Positions 41,806 through 51,269 of a DNA stretch of 64,000 nucleotides are shown here, one piece after another. The stretch spans positions 1-64,000 of the forward strand of contig JAJDTB010000015.1 of the NCBI GenBank assembly GCA_022827345.1, in the 5' to 3' direction. The notes below the pieces were generated by a model. The model saw nothing but the letters and a program-made list of their open reading frames with translations. It made no database searches and was not told the DNA's origin. Positions within the stretch are counted from its first letter, which is position 1. Each line of letters starts with the position of its first letter. Both the position numbers and the translations under genes were made by a program. Source of the DNA: Gemmatimonadota bacterium (lineage in GTDB: Bacteria; Gemmatimonadota; Gemmatimonadetes; Longimicrobiales; Gaopeijiaceae).

Positions 41806-43218
41806 ATGAGCCGATCTGCACCCACTACCCTGGGCGCGTTGAAGGCGGCGGGCTATCGCTCGCAGCCCGTGAAGGACGAAATGCGCGCCAACCTGATTCG
41901 CAAGCTCGAAAACGGCGAGACGCTCTTTCCCGGCATTCGCGGCTACGAGGATTCGGTCGTCCCACAGCTCGTCAACGCGGTTCTGGCGCGGCACGACTTC
42001 ATTCTGCTGGGGCTCCGGGGACAGGCCAAGTCACGTATTCTCAGGCAGTTGGTCGATCTGCTCGACGAGCGCATCCCTGTCGTCGCCGGGAGTGAGGTGA
42101 ACGACGATCCCCTCGCACCGATCTCGAAGCACGGCCGCCGGATGGTCGCCGAGCACGGTGACGACACCCCGATCGAGTGGCTCGCGCGCGAGCAGCGCTA
42201 CCTGGAGAAGCTCGCGACCCCCGACGTGACCATCGCCGACATCATCGGCGACCTGGATCCGATCAAGGCGGCGCGCGGCGGCCACATCCTGTCCGACGAG
42301 CTCACCATCCACTACGGCATGCTCCCGCGCGCGAACCGGGGCATCTTCGCCATGAACGAGCTGCCGGACCTGTCGCCGCGCATCCAGGTTGGCCTTTTCA
42401 ACATCCTCGAAGAGGGCGACGTCCAGATCAAGGGCTACCCGATCCGCCTCCGCCTCGACCTGCTGATCGCGTTTACGGCGAATCCGGAAGACTACACCGC
42501 GCGCGGCAAGATCATCACGCCGCTCAAGGACCGCATCGCGTCGGAGGTGCGCACGCACTACCCGAAGGACGTCGCGACGGGCATGGCGATCACCGAGCAG
42601 GAGGCGTGGACCCGGCGCAACGGACGCCCTCTGCAGATCCCGCCGTTCGTGCGCGAAGTGGTCGAGCGGATGGCCTTCCTGGCGCGCATGGAAGCGCGCG
42701 TCGATCAGCGCAGCGGGGTGAGCCAGCGCATGCCGATCGCGGTCCTCGAGACCCTCGTGTCGAGCGCCGAACAGCGTGCGATCAGGCAGGGCGAGAGCGA
42801 CGTGGTGCCCCGCATCGGCGACATCTACGCCTCGCTCCCCGCGGTCACCGGCAAGATGGAGCTGGAGTACGAGGGCGAGCTTCACGGCGCGGGGCGCATC
42901 GCCCGCGAGCTGGTCTCGGCGGCGGCCGGTGCGACTTTCGACAGCTGCGGCGGCGGCGCGGACGTGGACTCGATCGTCGAGTACTTCGAGGCGGGCGGCG
43001 TGATGCAGGTGTCGGAGGACGCCGCGGCTTCGGCATGCGTGGTGGGGTTCGGGCAGGTCCCGGGCCTGCTGGAACTTGCGGATCTGCTGGGGCTGGCGCC
43101 GGAGGACGGTTCGGACGGGCTCAAGGCGGCCGCCTGCGAACTGATCCTCGAGGGGCTGGTGGCCGACCAGAAGATCAGCCGGACGCGCGGGGGCGGTTAC
43201 CGGCGATCCAGGCCGTAA
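41806..43218 (+). CDS. MoxR/ChlI-like AAA+ ATPase
   Basis: This 470-residue AAA+ protein resembles magnesium-chelatase subunit I and MoxR ATPases. Walker A is G69-L-R-G-Q-A-K-S76. The Walker B position reads FAMNEL (181-186), with Asn where Asp is usual. Sensor 1 follows in IAFTANPEDYTARGK, and PLKDRIASEVRTHYP continues the ChlI-like lid. Such ATPases work with a VWA protein as a chaperone or metal-insertion motor. The VWA partner is at 44370, separated by mutY on the other strand. No porphyrin gene is nearby, so a chaperone role is more likely than chelatase. The last 44 bases overlap the end of mutY. Confidence 0.85.
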   Translation: MSRSAPTTLGALKAAGYRSQPVKDEMRANLIRKLENGETLFPGIRGYEDSVVPQLVNAVLARHDFILLGLRGQAKSRILRQLVDLLDERIPVVAGSEVNDDPLAPISKHGRRMVAEHGDDTPIEWLAREQRYLEKLATPDVTIADIIGDLDPIKAARGGHILSDELTIHYGMLPRANRGIFAMNELPDLSPRIQVGLFNILEEGDVQIKGYPIRLRLDLLIAFTANPEDYTARGKIITPLKDRIASEVRTHYPKDVATGMAITEQEAWTRRNGRPLQIPPFVREVVERMAFLARMEARVDQRSGVSQRMPIAVLETLVSSAEQRAIRQGESDVVPRIGDIYASLPAVTGKMELEYEGELHGAGRIARELVSAAAGATFDSCGGGADVDSIVEYFEAGGVMQVSEDAAASACVVGFGQVPGLLELADLLGLAPEDGSDGLKAAACELILEGLVADQKISRTRGGGYRRSRP

Positions 43219-44383
43219 GGAGCGCGCCGATCCTCTGCTGGGCGACCGGCAGTGCGTACCCGTCGAGGTGGGCGGGGTTGATCCAGGTGGTGGTCGGGCC
43301 AGGGTGATCCCGGGCATCTCGCCCTTCGTTTTCGCAGAAGGTGACGATGGGGTGGTAGGTCGCGCGGAGGTGTGTGAAGGCGTGGCGGACGGGGGCGAGG
43401 GTGGCGGCTGGTTGGCCGTGGTAGCCGAGGGCGGCGAGGTGGGCCAGGGCGGCGGGGGTGGGCGCGGCGCGCTCGGGCTGGGTCGTGCGGGTTTCCGAGG
43501 GGCTGCGTCGATCGGCGGGTGAGGCGGGCGGGGGCGTGAGACGCGCAGAGGGGAATTCCCACATGTCCGCGAGGAGGCCGGTCTCGGGCCGCTTCGCCAG
43601 CAGGATTCGGCCCGCCGGGTCGAGGGCGACGACGGTCGCGTAGTCGACTCGCGGTACCTGGCGGGGTGGGCGGGGGGCGGGGCGCCGGCTCACGGTGCCG
43701 GCCGCGAGTGCAGTGCAGGAGGCCGCGACGGGGCATTCGCCGCAGCGGGGGGCGCGTGGGGTGCAGATGGTCGCGCCCAGCTCCATCATGGCTTCGTTGT
43801 GGTCGCCGGGGCGGTCGGGATCGAGCAGCCGGGCCGCCGCGCGGCGGAGCTGGGCGGGGGTGGGGTGGGGGAGGTCGAGCAGGCGGGCGAGGACGCGGCG
43901 CACGTTGCCGTCCACGGCCGCCACCCGCCTGCCGAAGGCGATGCTCGCGACCGCGCCCGCCGTGTATTCGCCGATCCCGGGCAGGCTCCTGAGCGCGACC
44001 GGGTCCTCCGGCAGCTCGCCGCCGTGGTTGTCGCGCACCATTTGCGCCGTCCGGTGGAGATTTCGGGCGCGCGAATAGTACCCGAGGCCCTTCCACGCGA
44101 GCATCACTTCGTCCGGCGTCGCATCGGCAAGCGCGGCGAAACCCGGGAACCGTTTCAGCCATTTCCCGTAGTAGGGAGCGACGGTCTCGACGCGAGTCTG
44201 CTGCAGCATGAATTCCGAGACCAGCACGCGGTACGGATTCCGGTGGGTGCGCCACGGCAGAGGGCGGTGGTGGAGGTCGAAGTGAGCCAGGAGTGCCCGC
44301 CGGAATCCCGCCCGGTCGAGCGATCCGCCCGTCGTGGCGTCCCGTCCTCTCGGTCCGTAGTCTTCATCCATGCGCTTCACCAC
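43175..44383 (-). CDS. mutY: A/G-specific adenine glycosylase MutY
   Basis: This 402-residue DNA-repair enzyme removes adenine mispaired with 8-oxoguanine. The catalytic E57 lies in SEFMLQQT, the helix-hairpin-helix in LPGIGEYTAGAV (134-145), and the catalytic D158 in VDGNV. The 4Fe-4S cluster motif C207-x6-C214-x2-C217-x5-C223 is complete. The C-terminal part is the NUDIX-like 8-oxoG recognition domain, here Pro/Arg-rich and divergent. Its start codon region overlaps the divergent VWA gene by 14 bases (alternative ATG at 44371), and its 3' end overlaps the MoxR gene. Confidence 0.93.
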   Translation of the reverse strand: MVKRMDEDYGPRGRDATTGGSLDRAGFRRALLAHFDLHHRPLPWRTHRNPYRVLVSEFMLQQTRVETVAPYYGKWLKRFPGFAALADATPDEVMLAWKGLGYYSRARNLHRTAQMVRDNHGGELPEDPVALRSLPGIGEYTAGAVASIAFGRRVAAVDGNVRRVLARLLDLPHPTPAQLRRAAARLLDPDRPGDHNEAMMELGATICTPRAPRCGECPVAASCTALAAGTVSRRPAPRPPRQVPRVDYATVVALDPAGRILLAKRPETGLLADMWEFPSARLTPPPASPADRRSPSETRTTQPERAAPTPAALAHLAALGYHGQPAATLAPVRHAFTHLRATYHPIVTFCENEGRDARDHPGPTTTWINPAHLDGYALPVAQQRIGALLTAWIAGNRPRASG

Positions 44384-45659
44384 CTACACGAAGTACCGGA
44401 AGGGGCTGCTCGACGCCCTCAACCTCGAGGGCCTGATGGAGATGCTCTCCGAGTTCCTCCTCGATGGCGGCTTTGCCGGCGGGCCCCACTTCCACCCGTA
44501 CTGGGGATGGTCCGGGATTGAGGATACATCCTCGCTCGACGCGCTCAAACAGGCGCTGCTGCGCGCCCTCATGCAGAGCGGGCAGCTGACGCAGGAGATG
44601 GTGGACGAACTGCGGGGCGACGGCCCCGGCAATCCCGAGGTGCAGCAGGAGATCGCCGACCTCCTCGATGAGCTGATCCGGAAGATGGTCGACGAGGGCT
44701 ACATCACCCTCGACGGCAACCCGTCACCCTCCGGAGGGGCCACGGGAGAAGCCGTGGGCGAGGGATTCGTCGACGACGCGAGGGAGGCCGCGGGCCAGGT
44801 GCACTTCAACCTGACGCGGCAGGGGCTCGACTTCCTCGGCTACCGCGCGCTGAGGAACCTGCTGGGCTCGCTCGGGCGCTCCAGCATCGGCGCCCACGAG
44901 ACCCAGGAGTTCGCGACCGGCGTCGAGGCCGACGCGGGCAGCAAGCCCTACGACTTCGGCGACACCCTCAACCTCGACATCCCCGAAACGCTCAAGAACG
45001 CCATCGCGCGCGACGGGCTGCAGGTCCCCATCGACCTCGACTACAAGGACCTGATGGTCCACCAGACCGACTACCGCTCGTCGTGCGCGACGGTGGTGAT
45101 GCTGGATATCTCGCACTCCATGATCCTCTACGGCGAGGACCGCTTTTCGCCCGCCAAGAAGGTCGCCCTGGCGCTCTCGCACCTGATTCGCACCGAGTTT
45201 CCGGGTGATTCGCTGCGCGTCGTGACCTTCGGCGACCGCGCCGAGGAGATTCCCCTCGCGCGTCTGGCGAAGGCCCAGGTCGGCCCCTTCCACACCAACA
45301 CCGCCGAGGGGCTGGAGGTCGCGCGGCGCCTGCTGCGGGCGCAGAAGAAGGACATGCGGCAGATCATCATGATCACCGACGGCAAGCCCAGCGCGATCAC
45401 CCTTCCCCGGGGCAAGATCTACAAGAATTCGGCCGGCCTCGACCGAAACATCCTGCGCGCCACCTACCGCGAGGCCTCCGCGTGCCGCCGCGCGGGCATC
45501 CCCATCAACACCTTCATGCTCGCGAACGACGCCTACCTGGTCCGCTTCGTGCGCCAGATCACGAAGATCGCCCGCGGCAAGGCGTACTTCACGTCGACGA
45601 TGACGCTGGGGCAGTACATCATGCTCGACTTCCTGAAGCGGAAGCGGCGGGTGGCCTGA
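44370..45659 (+). CDS. VWA-domain protein, partner of the MoxR-like ATPase
   Basis: This 429-residue protein has a helical N-terminal half and a von Willebrand A domain from about residue 240. The MIDAS metal site is D246-I-S248-H-S250, with T310 in HTNTAEG and D337 in MITDGKP. VWA proteins of this type pair with MoxR/RavA/ChlI ATPases and use the metal site to hold clients or partner subunits. The ATPase gene lies 1.15 kb upstream on the same strand. MutY fills the gap on the other strand, so the VWA gene probably has its own promoter inside the mutY 5' end. Confidence 0.88.
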   Translation: MRFTTYTKYRKGLLDALNLEGLMEMLSEFLLDGGFAGGPHFHPYWGWSGIEDTSSLDALKQALLRALMQSGQLTQEMVDELRGDGPGNPEVQQEIADLLDELIRKMVDEGYITLDGNPSPSGGATGEAVGEGFVDDAREAAGQVHFNLTRQGLDFLGYRALRNLLGSLGRSSIGAHETQEFATGVEADAGSKPYDFGDTLNLDIPETLKNAIARDGLQVPIDLDYKDLMVHQTDYRSSCATVVMLDISHSMILYGEDRFSPAKKVALALSHLIRTEFPGDSLRVVTFGDRAEEIPLARLAKAQVGPFHTNTAEGLEVARRLLRAQKKDMRQIIMITDGKPSAITLPRGKIYKNSAGLDRNILRATYREASACRRAGIPINTFMLANDAYLVRFVRQITKIARGKAYFTSTMTLGQYIMLDFLKRKRRVA

Positions 45660-45665
45660 AGCGCC

Positions 45666-47003
45666 CTACGACACCCCCTCGAACGCCTCCGGATTCACCG
45701 CGGCCGCCCGCTGCGCGCGCAGTTCGGGCATCACGTCCTTCTGTGAGCAGCGCACGAGGAACAGTCCTTCGATCACCAGGCCCATCACCGCCAGCCCGAC
45801 GCCGAGGACGGCGCCTCCGACGGCCGCATCGTTGAAGATCAGCGCGGCCACGATGATGCTGGCGACCCGCAGCACGGCCCCCGCGCCCACCACATTCGGC
45901 CTTCCCGAGCGCACGAACAGGCCCTGGTAGTACTGGCGGATGCCGTAGAGCAGCGGATAGGCGGCCGCGATCGGCAGCGCGGGGCCCGCCAGGGCGATCA
46001 GGTCGCCGCCGAGGGCGAATAGGTAGCCGAGAAGGGGCTCGCGCACCGCCGGAATCGCGGTCAGGAGCAGTACCCCCATCATCGAGAAGGCGACCACGCC
46101 GCCCCACGACCGCACGCGGCGGTGCGTCTCCGAGCACCTCACCAGCGCGATGCTGGCGTGCTGGAGCTGACCGACCGGGGCGGCGATGAACCACGCCACC
46201 GCCTCGACCACCGCGAACGCCGCCAGCGCCGGGGCCGGGTTGGCGGTGCGCGCCAGCACCGCGTTGATGATCAGCGGCGTGACCCACCACAGCAGCACAT
46301 TCAGCATCAGCGGCGCCGAGAAGCGCGCCACGTTCTCGTTGTCGACCTCGCAGTCCTCCTTCTCGAGCTCGATCCCCGGCGTGCGCGCGATCATGACCAC
46401 GGCCGTCTCGACGACCATCCCCACCGTGAAGGCCGCGGCGCCGAGCCAGGCCCCTCCTCCCGTCGCCAGCAGCCCGAAGGCCACGATGGCCAGGATCCCC
46501 GTACGGCCTCCCGTCGCCCCCGCGATGGGAACGGTGCGATGCCCCGCCACCAGCCGCCCCTGGTGCGACGCCCGCACCGCGGTGAGGAACGGCACCGGCC
46601 ACAGGAACTGCATCGCCCGCACGGCTTCGTCCAGCACGCCGGGACCGACGCCGACGACCCCCGCAAAGACGACATCGCCGAACGAGGTGTAGGCGATGAG
46701 CGCGCCCACGAGCGAAAGGAGGGCGCCCATCAGGTATGCGAAGCGAATCACCGGCGAGAAGGATCCCCCCGCCAGCAGCCGCGCGGCCGCGACCTGCTGC
46801 ACAACCAGGAGCGGTGCGTAGAGGACTCCGCACATCGCAAAGGCCACCTGGTATCCGGCGAGTGCCGTCACCGGGTCGACGGAGCGCGCAAGCGCCGCCG
46901 CCAGGATCGGATTGGTCGCCGTCAACAGCAGGCTGGTCGCCGCCAGCGGGGTATAGAAACGGGCGAAGCCGCCCGCCGAGATCAGCGAATCGCCTTCCTT
47001 CAC
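45666..47003 (-). CDS. Multi-pass membrane protein, MOP (MATE-like) superfamily
   Basis: This protein of about 445 residues begins at GTG 47001-47003 (VKEGDSLISAGG). The longer frame to 47135 overlaps the divergent phzF start and has a basic, unconserved leader. About twelve hydrophobic helices fall in two halves, with FYTPLAATSLLLTATNPILA at the start and RFSAPLMLNVLLWWVTPLI at the start of the second half. This two-fold plan is that of MATE/polysaccharide-flippase (MOP) transporters; the first helix also resembles ANKH-type proteins. Substrate unknown. It converges with the VWA gene. Confidence 0.75.
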   Translation of the reverse strand: MKEGDSLISAGGFARFYTPLAATSLLLTATNPILAAALARSVDPVTALAGYQVAFAMCGVLYAPLLVVQQVAAARLLAGGSFSPVIRFAYLMGALLSLVGALIAYTSFGDVVFAGVVGVGPGVLDEAVRAMQFLWPVPFLTAVRASHQGRLVAGHRTVPIAGATGGRTGILAIVAFGLLATGGGAWLGAAAFTVGMVVETAVVMIARTPGIELEKEDCEVDNENVARFSAPLMLNVLLWWVTPLIINAVLARTANPAPALAAFAVVEAVAWFIAAPVGQLQHASIALVRCSETHRRVRSWGGVVAFSMMGVLLLTAIPAVREPLLGYLFALGGDLIALAGPALPIAAAYPLLYGIRQYYQGLFVRSGRPNVVGAGAVLRVASIIVAALIFNDAAVGGAVLGVGLAVMGLVIEGLFLVRCSQKDVMPELRAQRAAAVNPEAFEGVS

Positions 47004-47113
47004 CCGGGACAGGCCCGCGCGGGATCTACGGATGCGGTCCGGAATGTAGATTCTATCATGAGTAGCCGGCCTTCCGGCCTTGTTCTTCCACCCAACCGTA
47101 ACCGCGAGAAACG

Positions 47114-47935
47114 ATGACCGGTCAAGGGATTCCATTCTATACAGCGGACGCGTTCACGGATACCCCGTTCTCGGGCAACCCGGCGGCGGTCTGCCTGGGG
47201 ATCGACGCGCTGCCCGATTCCACGATGGCGAGCATTGCCGCAGAGATGAATCTGTCCGAGACCGCCTTCGTGTACGAGCCGGACAGGGCCGGCGTGCGCC
47301 GCCTGCGCTGGTTCACGCCGACCGTCGAGGTGCCGCTGTGCGGTCACGCGACCCTCGCCAGCGCCCACGTACTGCTGCGCGAGGTCGGCCTTGCCGCGCC
47401 GGTGCGTTTTCATTCCCTCTCGGGCCCGCTGACCGTTCATTCCGACGGGAATCGGTTGCGGATGGATTTCCCCACGAATCCCGCTCGCGAAGCCCCCATG
47501 CCAGCGGGCCTGGCCGAGGCGCTGGGCGTCGACCCCGCCGCGGCAGCCTTTGCGGCCTCGGGAACGGTCGACCTCGTCGTTCTCGGTACGGAAGCAGAGG
47601 TGCTGGCCGTGCGTCCCGACTTCGCCGCTCTCGGCGCCCTGGCGCTGACGGGCGATCCCATATGCGTCGCGGTCACTGCACCGGGCGCCGACGATGCCGT
47701 CGATTTCGTGTCCAGGGTCTTCGGCCCCTGGGTCGGCGTCGACGAGGATCCGGTTACGGGTGTGGCTCATACCACACTGACACCCTACTGGGCGCGCGTG
47801 CTGGACAAGAGCGAAATGTCCGCGCGGCAACGCTCGGCGCGGGGCGGCGCGCTCACCGTCAGGGACCTCGGGGACCGGGTGGAGCTGATCGGCCAGGCAG
47901 TGACGGTCGCGCGCGGCCGCATGGTCGGGATATAG
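47114..47935 (+). CDS. PhzF family isomerase
   Basis: This 273-residue protein has the PhzF/diaminopimelate-epimerase-like double fold. It shows AFTDTPFSGNPAAVC at the N-terminus, the catalytic E49 in NLSETAFV, WFTPTVEVPLCGHATLAS in the first half and DEDPVTGVAHTTL in the second. PhzF proteins catalyse proton shifts on small substrates; in this genome context without phenazine genes the substrate is unknown. The length fits. It converges with Trm112 14 bases downstream. Confidence 0.92.
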   Translation: MTGQGIPFYTADAFTDTPFSGNPAAVCLGIDALPDSTMASIAAEMNLSETAFVYEPDRAGVRRLRWFTPTVEVPLCGHATLASAHVLLREVGLAAPVRFHSLSGPLTVHSDGNRLRMDFPTNPAREAPMPAGLAEALGVDPAAAAFAASGTVDLVVLGTEAEVLAVRPDFAALGALALTGDPICVAVTAPGADDAVDFVSRVFGPWVGVDEDPVTGVAHTTLTPYWARVLDKSEMSARQRSARGGALTVRDLGDRVELIGQAVTVARGRMVGI

Positions 47936-47949
47936 GCGCTCCGGCTGAG

Positions 47950-48207
47950 CTACAGCCCATCCACCTCGACCGATTCGTCGATCAGCATGATGGGGATGCC
48001 CTGCCGGATCGGGTAGAGCACCTGGCCGTCTTCGCGCAGCAGTCCCTCGGCGATCTGTTCCGTCACTCCCTCGCCGGCGCGCGTGTGCAGTTCGCCGGCC
48101 GCAACCGAGGCGTTGATGCTCTCGAGGAGTGCGCCATCCGCCACGGACAGGGGCTGTTTGGTCTCCGGGCAGACAAGGATGGCGAGGAGTTCGGGATCGA
48201 TGCTCAC
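47950..48207 (-). CDS. Trm112 family protein
   Basis: This 85-residue protein begins MSIDPELLAILVCPETKQPL and ends LYPIRQGIPIMLIDES, the two conserved ends of the Trm112/YcaR family. Bacterial members are small, often zinc-binding, activators or partners of methyltransferases. Here only one cysteine (VCPETKQPL) remains at the usual CPxC position, and a middle insert (VAAGELHTRAGEG) lengthens it slightly. Confidence 0.88.
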   Translation of the reverse strand: MSIDPELLAILVCPETKQPLSVADGALLESINASVAAGELHTRAGEGVTEQIAEGLLREDGQVLYPIRQGIPIMLIDESVEVDGL

Positions 48208-48402
48208 GCGGCTTCTCCAACGCTGGATGGCTGAGGTGGCGCCGGAGATCCCGTGGAAGAAACTCCTGTGGATTCATGCACGGGCTCCCGGCGCAGTAAA
48301 CTACCCTAGGCCGGGGCCGAGCGGGAGGACGCCCGCGGCCACAGGTTCGTGATGCGTGGGCATCGCATGACGCGTCATCTGGCGAGAGGAAGGCGAAGGG
48401 TG

Positions 48403-48933
48403 AGCAAGGGCATGGCACGGCTGGCGATTGTGACGGGGGTGACCGCCGCCGCGGTCGTCGGTTGCGGGTCCGGCAACGGCGGCGGCCTGCCGGGAGCCGC
48501 CGAAACGCCGCGAAATCAGACCAGCCCGGGAGAGCAGACCGCGCAGCTGCCGAACTCCGGAATGGCCTGGGTGATCTTCGGAACGGACACGGTTTTCGCC
48601 GAAGTGGCGAGCGTTCCCGAGGAGCGCGAGAAGGGACTGATGGGCCGCGTCGAGGTTCCGGACGGCACGGGCATGCTCTTCGTCTTTCCCAGGAGCGCCG
48701 AGCGCTATATCTGGATGAAGGACACCCACGTCCCGCTCTCCGTCGCCATCTTCGACGACAGCCGGCGCATCGGGGCGATCAAGCACATGGAGCCGCTCGA
48801 CGAGACGCTGGTCGACTCGGAGATCGCCACCGCGCTGTTGCTCGAGGTGCGCCAGGGGTGGTTCGCAGAAAATGGCATCGAGGTGGGCGCCACCGCTGAA
48901 GTGATATTCGGACCGGGGCTCACGGTGCGCTGA
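48403..48933 (+). CDS. DUF192 lipoprotein
   Basis: This protein of about 176 residues has a lipoprotein signal (ARLAIVTGVTAAAVVGCGSG, lipobox VVGC) and a DUF192 domain. The domain shows EVASVPEEREKGLMGR, GMLFVFPRSAERYIWMKDTH and PLSVAIFDD. DUF192 proteins are small exported beta-barrel proteins of unknown function. GTG at 48403 follows GAGGAAGG; an ATG at 48349 and another at 48412 are alternatives. Confidence 0.85.
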   Translation, partial: SKGMARLAIVTGVTAAAVVGCGSGNGGGLPGAAETPRNQTSPGEQTAQLPNSGMAWVIFGTDTVFAEVASVPEEREKGLMGRVEVPDGTGMLFVFPRSAERYIWMKDTHVPLSVAIFDDSRRIGAIKHMEPLDETLVDSEIATALLLEVRQGWFAENGIEVGATAEVIFGPGLTVR

Positions 48934-49060
48934 CGCTGGACCTGAAACAGTCGGGACAAGACGCCATCCCGACACCCTCGGGAAACAAGTCCCCGCTGCA
49001 TTCGGGCGGCGATGCATCGGGGCTGGCCGCTGTGCTCGCGCCCGTCGCGGACCCGCGTCG

Positions 49061-50227
49061 TCAGCGCGCCAGCGCCTCCTCGCACGCGCTCACCAGAGCC
49101 TCGACGTCGCGCTCCGTGTTGTAGGCGTAGGGCGACACGCGCACGCTGCTTCCCCGGAAGGACACGCCGACGCGGTGCCGCTGCAGGGCGGCCTTGAGGC
49201 GGTCCAGGCTGGCGCCGGCGGGCAGGCCGAGGCCGAAGAGGTGGGGGCTCCGCCACGCGCGGTCCTCGACGCGCAGCCCCAGGTCGCGCAGCCGCGCGAA
49301 CGCGCCGTCCATCAGCGCGGTGCAGTAGGCCGCGACGCGCTCGGGGCGCCACTCGAGGACCAGGTCGAGCGACGCGGACAGCGCCGGGATGAGGGCGAAG
49401 TTGCTGCGCTGGCCGACGTCGAAGCGGATCGCGCCCGGCTGGTAGTCGTCGACGTATTCCACCAGCCCCGCGAAGTTCTCGGAGCCGCGCCGGCTGTGCC
49501 AGGGTTCCTCGAGGGGGATCCCGTCCAGGTAGCGTTCGCCGAAGTACGCGAGCGACAGGGAATACGGCCCGAGGAGCCACTTGTACCCCGCCACCACGAG
49601 CGCATCGGGGTCCAGCACCCCCACATCGATCGGCGCGGCACCGACCGACTGCGTCCCGTCGAGGATGAACGCGGCACCGACGTCGCGGGTGCGTTCGCGG
49701 ATTGCGGCGACATCGAACCGGGTCCCGTCGGTCCAGTGCACGGTGCCCATGGCGACCGCATCGGTGGATGCATCGATGTGGTCGAGGATCCTCTCGGTCC
49801 AGCGAGCGCCGCGGGTGCCGTCGCGCGGTGGCCGCACCACGCGGAGTTCGCCGCCCTTCTCCCCCACCAGCCTCCGCCACGGGTACACATTCGCCGGGAA
49901 CTGCTCGTGCAGGATGACGATGTTGCGGCCCGGGCCCGTGGCCGTGTTGCGCGTGATCGTGGAGACCGCGTACGACACCGCCGGCACCGTGGCCACGCGA
50001 TCGGGGTCGGCGGCGCCGATCAGGCGGGCGAAGCGGGCGCGGAGTTCGTCGGCGGGGCGGAAGAAGTCGTCGGGGACGATGGCCTGCGGAAAGCGCTTGG
50101 CGCGGAGGCCCTCGATGCCGGCCCGTTCGGCCACGCGGGGCAGCGGCCCCATGTAGGCGCAGTTGATGTAGTGGAAATCGTCGGGCAGTGAGAAGCGGTC
50201 GCGCTGGCAGGCGAGGGGTTGGCTCAT
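49061..50227 (-). CDS. Class V PLP-dependent aminotransferase
   Basis: This 388-residue fold-type I enzyme has ILDGTQSVGA with D190 for the cofactor ring nitrogen and K216 in AGYKWLLGPYSL for the Schiff base. The overall plan matches class V aminotransferases (cysteine desulfurase, serine-pyruvate and kynureninase-like). No active-site cysteine loop of the desulfurase type is seen. Substrate unknown. It is the last gene of the TRAP operon, 30 bases after the TAXI binding protein, so it may act on the compound imported by that transporter. Confidence 0.88.
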   Translation of the reverse strand: MSQPLACQRDRFSLPDDFHYINCAYMGPLPRVAERAGIEGLRAKRFPQAIVPDDFFRPADELRARFARLIGAADPDRVATVPAVSYAVSTITRNTATGPGRNIVILHEQFPANVYPWRRLVGEKGGELRVVRPPRDGTRGARWTERILDHIDASTDAVAMGTVHWTDGTRFDVAAIRERTRDVGAAFILDGTQSVGAAPIDVGVLDPDALVVAGYKWLLGPYSLSLAYFGERYLDGIPLEEPWHSRRGSENFAGLVEYVDDYQPGAIRFDVGQRSNFALIPALSASLDLVLEWRPERVAAYCTALMDGAFARLRDLGLRVEDRAWRSPHLFGLGLPAGASLDRLKAALQRHRVGVSFRGSSVRVSPYAYNTERDVEALVSACEEALAR

Positions 50228-50257
50228 CGGAGTATGCGGCTGGCCCGGTCGGGGCGG

Positions 50258-51214
50258 TTACGGATTCTCGGTGGGGAGGTTGCCGTCGACCCACTCGGCG
50301 GTGGCCTCGTGGAGGGCGATCGGCGCGTCGCGCAGCCGTGCCATGTCGATCTGGTTGACCATGTCGTGCACCTGCGCCAGGGCATCCTTCTCGTCCGTGA
50401 GGATGCGCAGGACGCCGTCGACCACATCGCCCGACAACTCCGACATGGCGACCACCCAGTTCATGATCGCGGCCGTCGCCAGGGGCTCGTCGACGCCGGG
50501 ATAGGTTCCGGCCGGGATCTCGCCGCGGATGTAGTAGGGGTACCTCTCGCGCAGGAACTGGATGCGGTCGGGGTCCATCGCCAGAAGGCGCGCGCCGCCG
50601 GTCGTGGTCGCTTCCAGCACCGCCGCGGCCGGATAGCCGACCGAGATGATGGCGGCGTCGATCGCGCCGTCCTTGAGCGCGGTGGCGGACTCGTTGAAGC
50701 TGAGGTAGCGGGGCGTAACGTCGTCGTAGGTCAGCCCGTGGGCCTCGAGGATCTGGCGCGACATCTGCTCGGTGCCGCTGCCCGGGGGACCCACCGAGAC
50801 CAGGCCGCCCCTCAGGTCGGTGACCGAGGCGGCGTCCGAGCTTCTCGACACGACGACGTGCGTCACGTTGGGGTAGAGGGGGGCGAGAATCCGCAGTTCG
50901 GATACCGCCACGTCGTAGTCCACGCCGCCGGTCGCGGCCTCGTACACGGTGTTGCCGGTCGCGAAGGCCAGGTCGGTCTGCCGCTCCCGGAGGCGGTTGA
51001 CGTTTTCGACCGAGCCGCCGCTCACTTCGGCGGTGTACTGGCGCAGCGAATCGTTGACCGACATGCGGGCCGCCATGGCGCCGCCCAGGGGATAGTAGAT
51101 GCCGCCGGTGCCGGCGGTGCCCAGGCTGAGGAACTCCCTCGGGGCGGCATCGGAGCATGCGGCGGTCCCGATAGCGAGCGCGGCGCAGGTGTGCAGGAAG
51201 TGGCGTCGTTTCAT
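50258..51214 (-). CDS. TAXI-type TRAP transporter solute-binding protein
   Basis: This 318-residue exported protein starts MKRRHFLHTCAALAIGTAAC. It has a twin-arginine-like RRHFL and a lipobox GTAAC, so it is probably a Tat- or Sec-exported lipoprotein. The mature part has FLSLGTAGTGGIYYPLGGAM, the diagnostic N-terminus of TAXI proteins, and FATGNTVYEA. TAXI proteins deliver dicarboxylates, glutamate or similar acids to a fused TRAP permease. The permease gene lies directly upstream (55 bases) in the operon. The ATG at 51214 is chosen because it begins the signal peptide. Confidence 0.92.
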   Translation of the reverse strand: MKRRHFLHTCAALAIGTAACSDAAPREFLSLGTAGTGGIYYPLGGAMAARMSVNDSLRQYTAEVSGGSVENVNRLRERQTDLAFATGNTVYEAATGGVDYDVAVSELRILAPLYPNVTHVVVSRSSDAASVTDLRGGLVSVGPPGSGTEQMSRQILEAHGLTYDDVTPRYLSFNESATALKDGAIDAAIISVGYPAAAVLEATTTGGARLLAMDPDRIQFLRERYPYYIRGEIPAGTYPGVDEPLATAAIMNWVVAMSELSGDVVDGVLRILTDEKDALAQVHDMVNQIDMARLRDAPIALHEATAEWVDGNLPTENP

Positions 51215-51269
51215 GCGTGTGATCCGTTGATCTGCGGAATTGCTGCCCGGGCCGTTCGGACCCGGTGGT

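Noticed and set aside
47936..47960. tRNA-like D-arm sequence on the minus strand (TGTAGCTCAGCCGG)
   Set aside because: The bases encode the last codons and stop of Trm112 and the PhzF end; no anticodon arm, T-arm or acceptor pairing follows.
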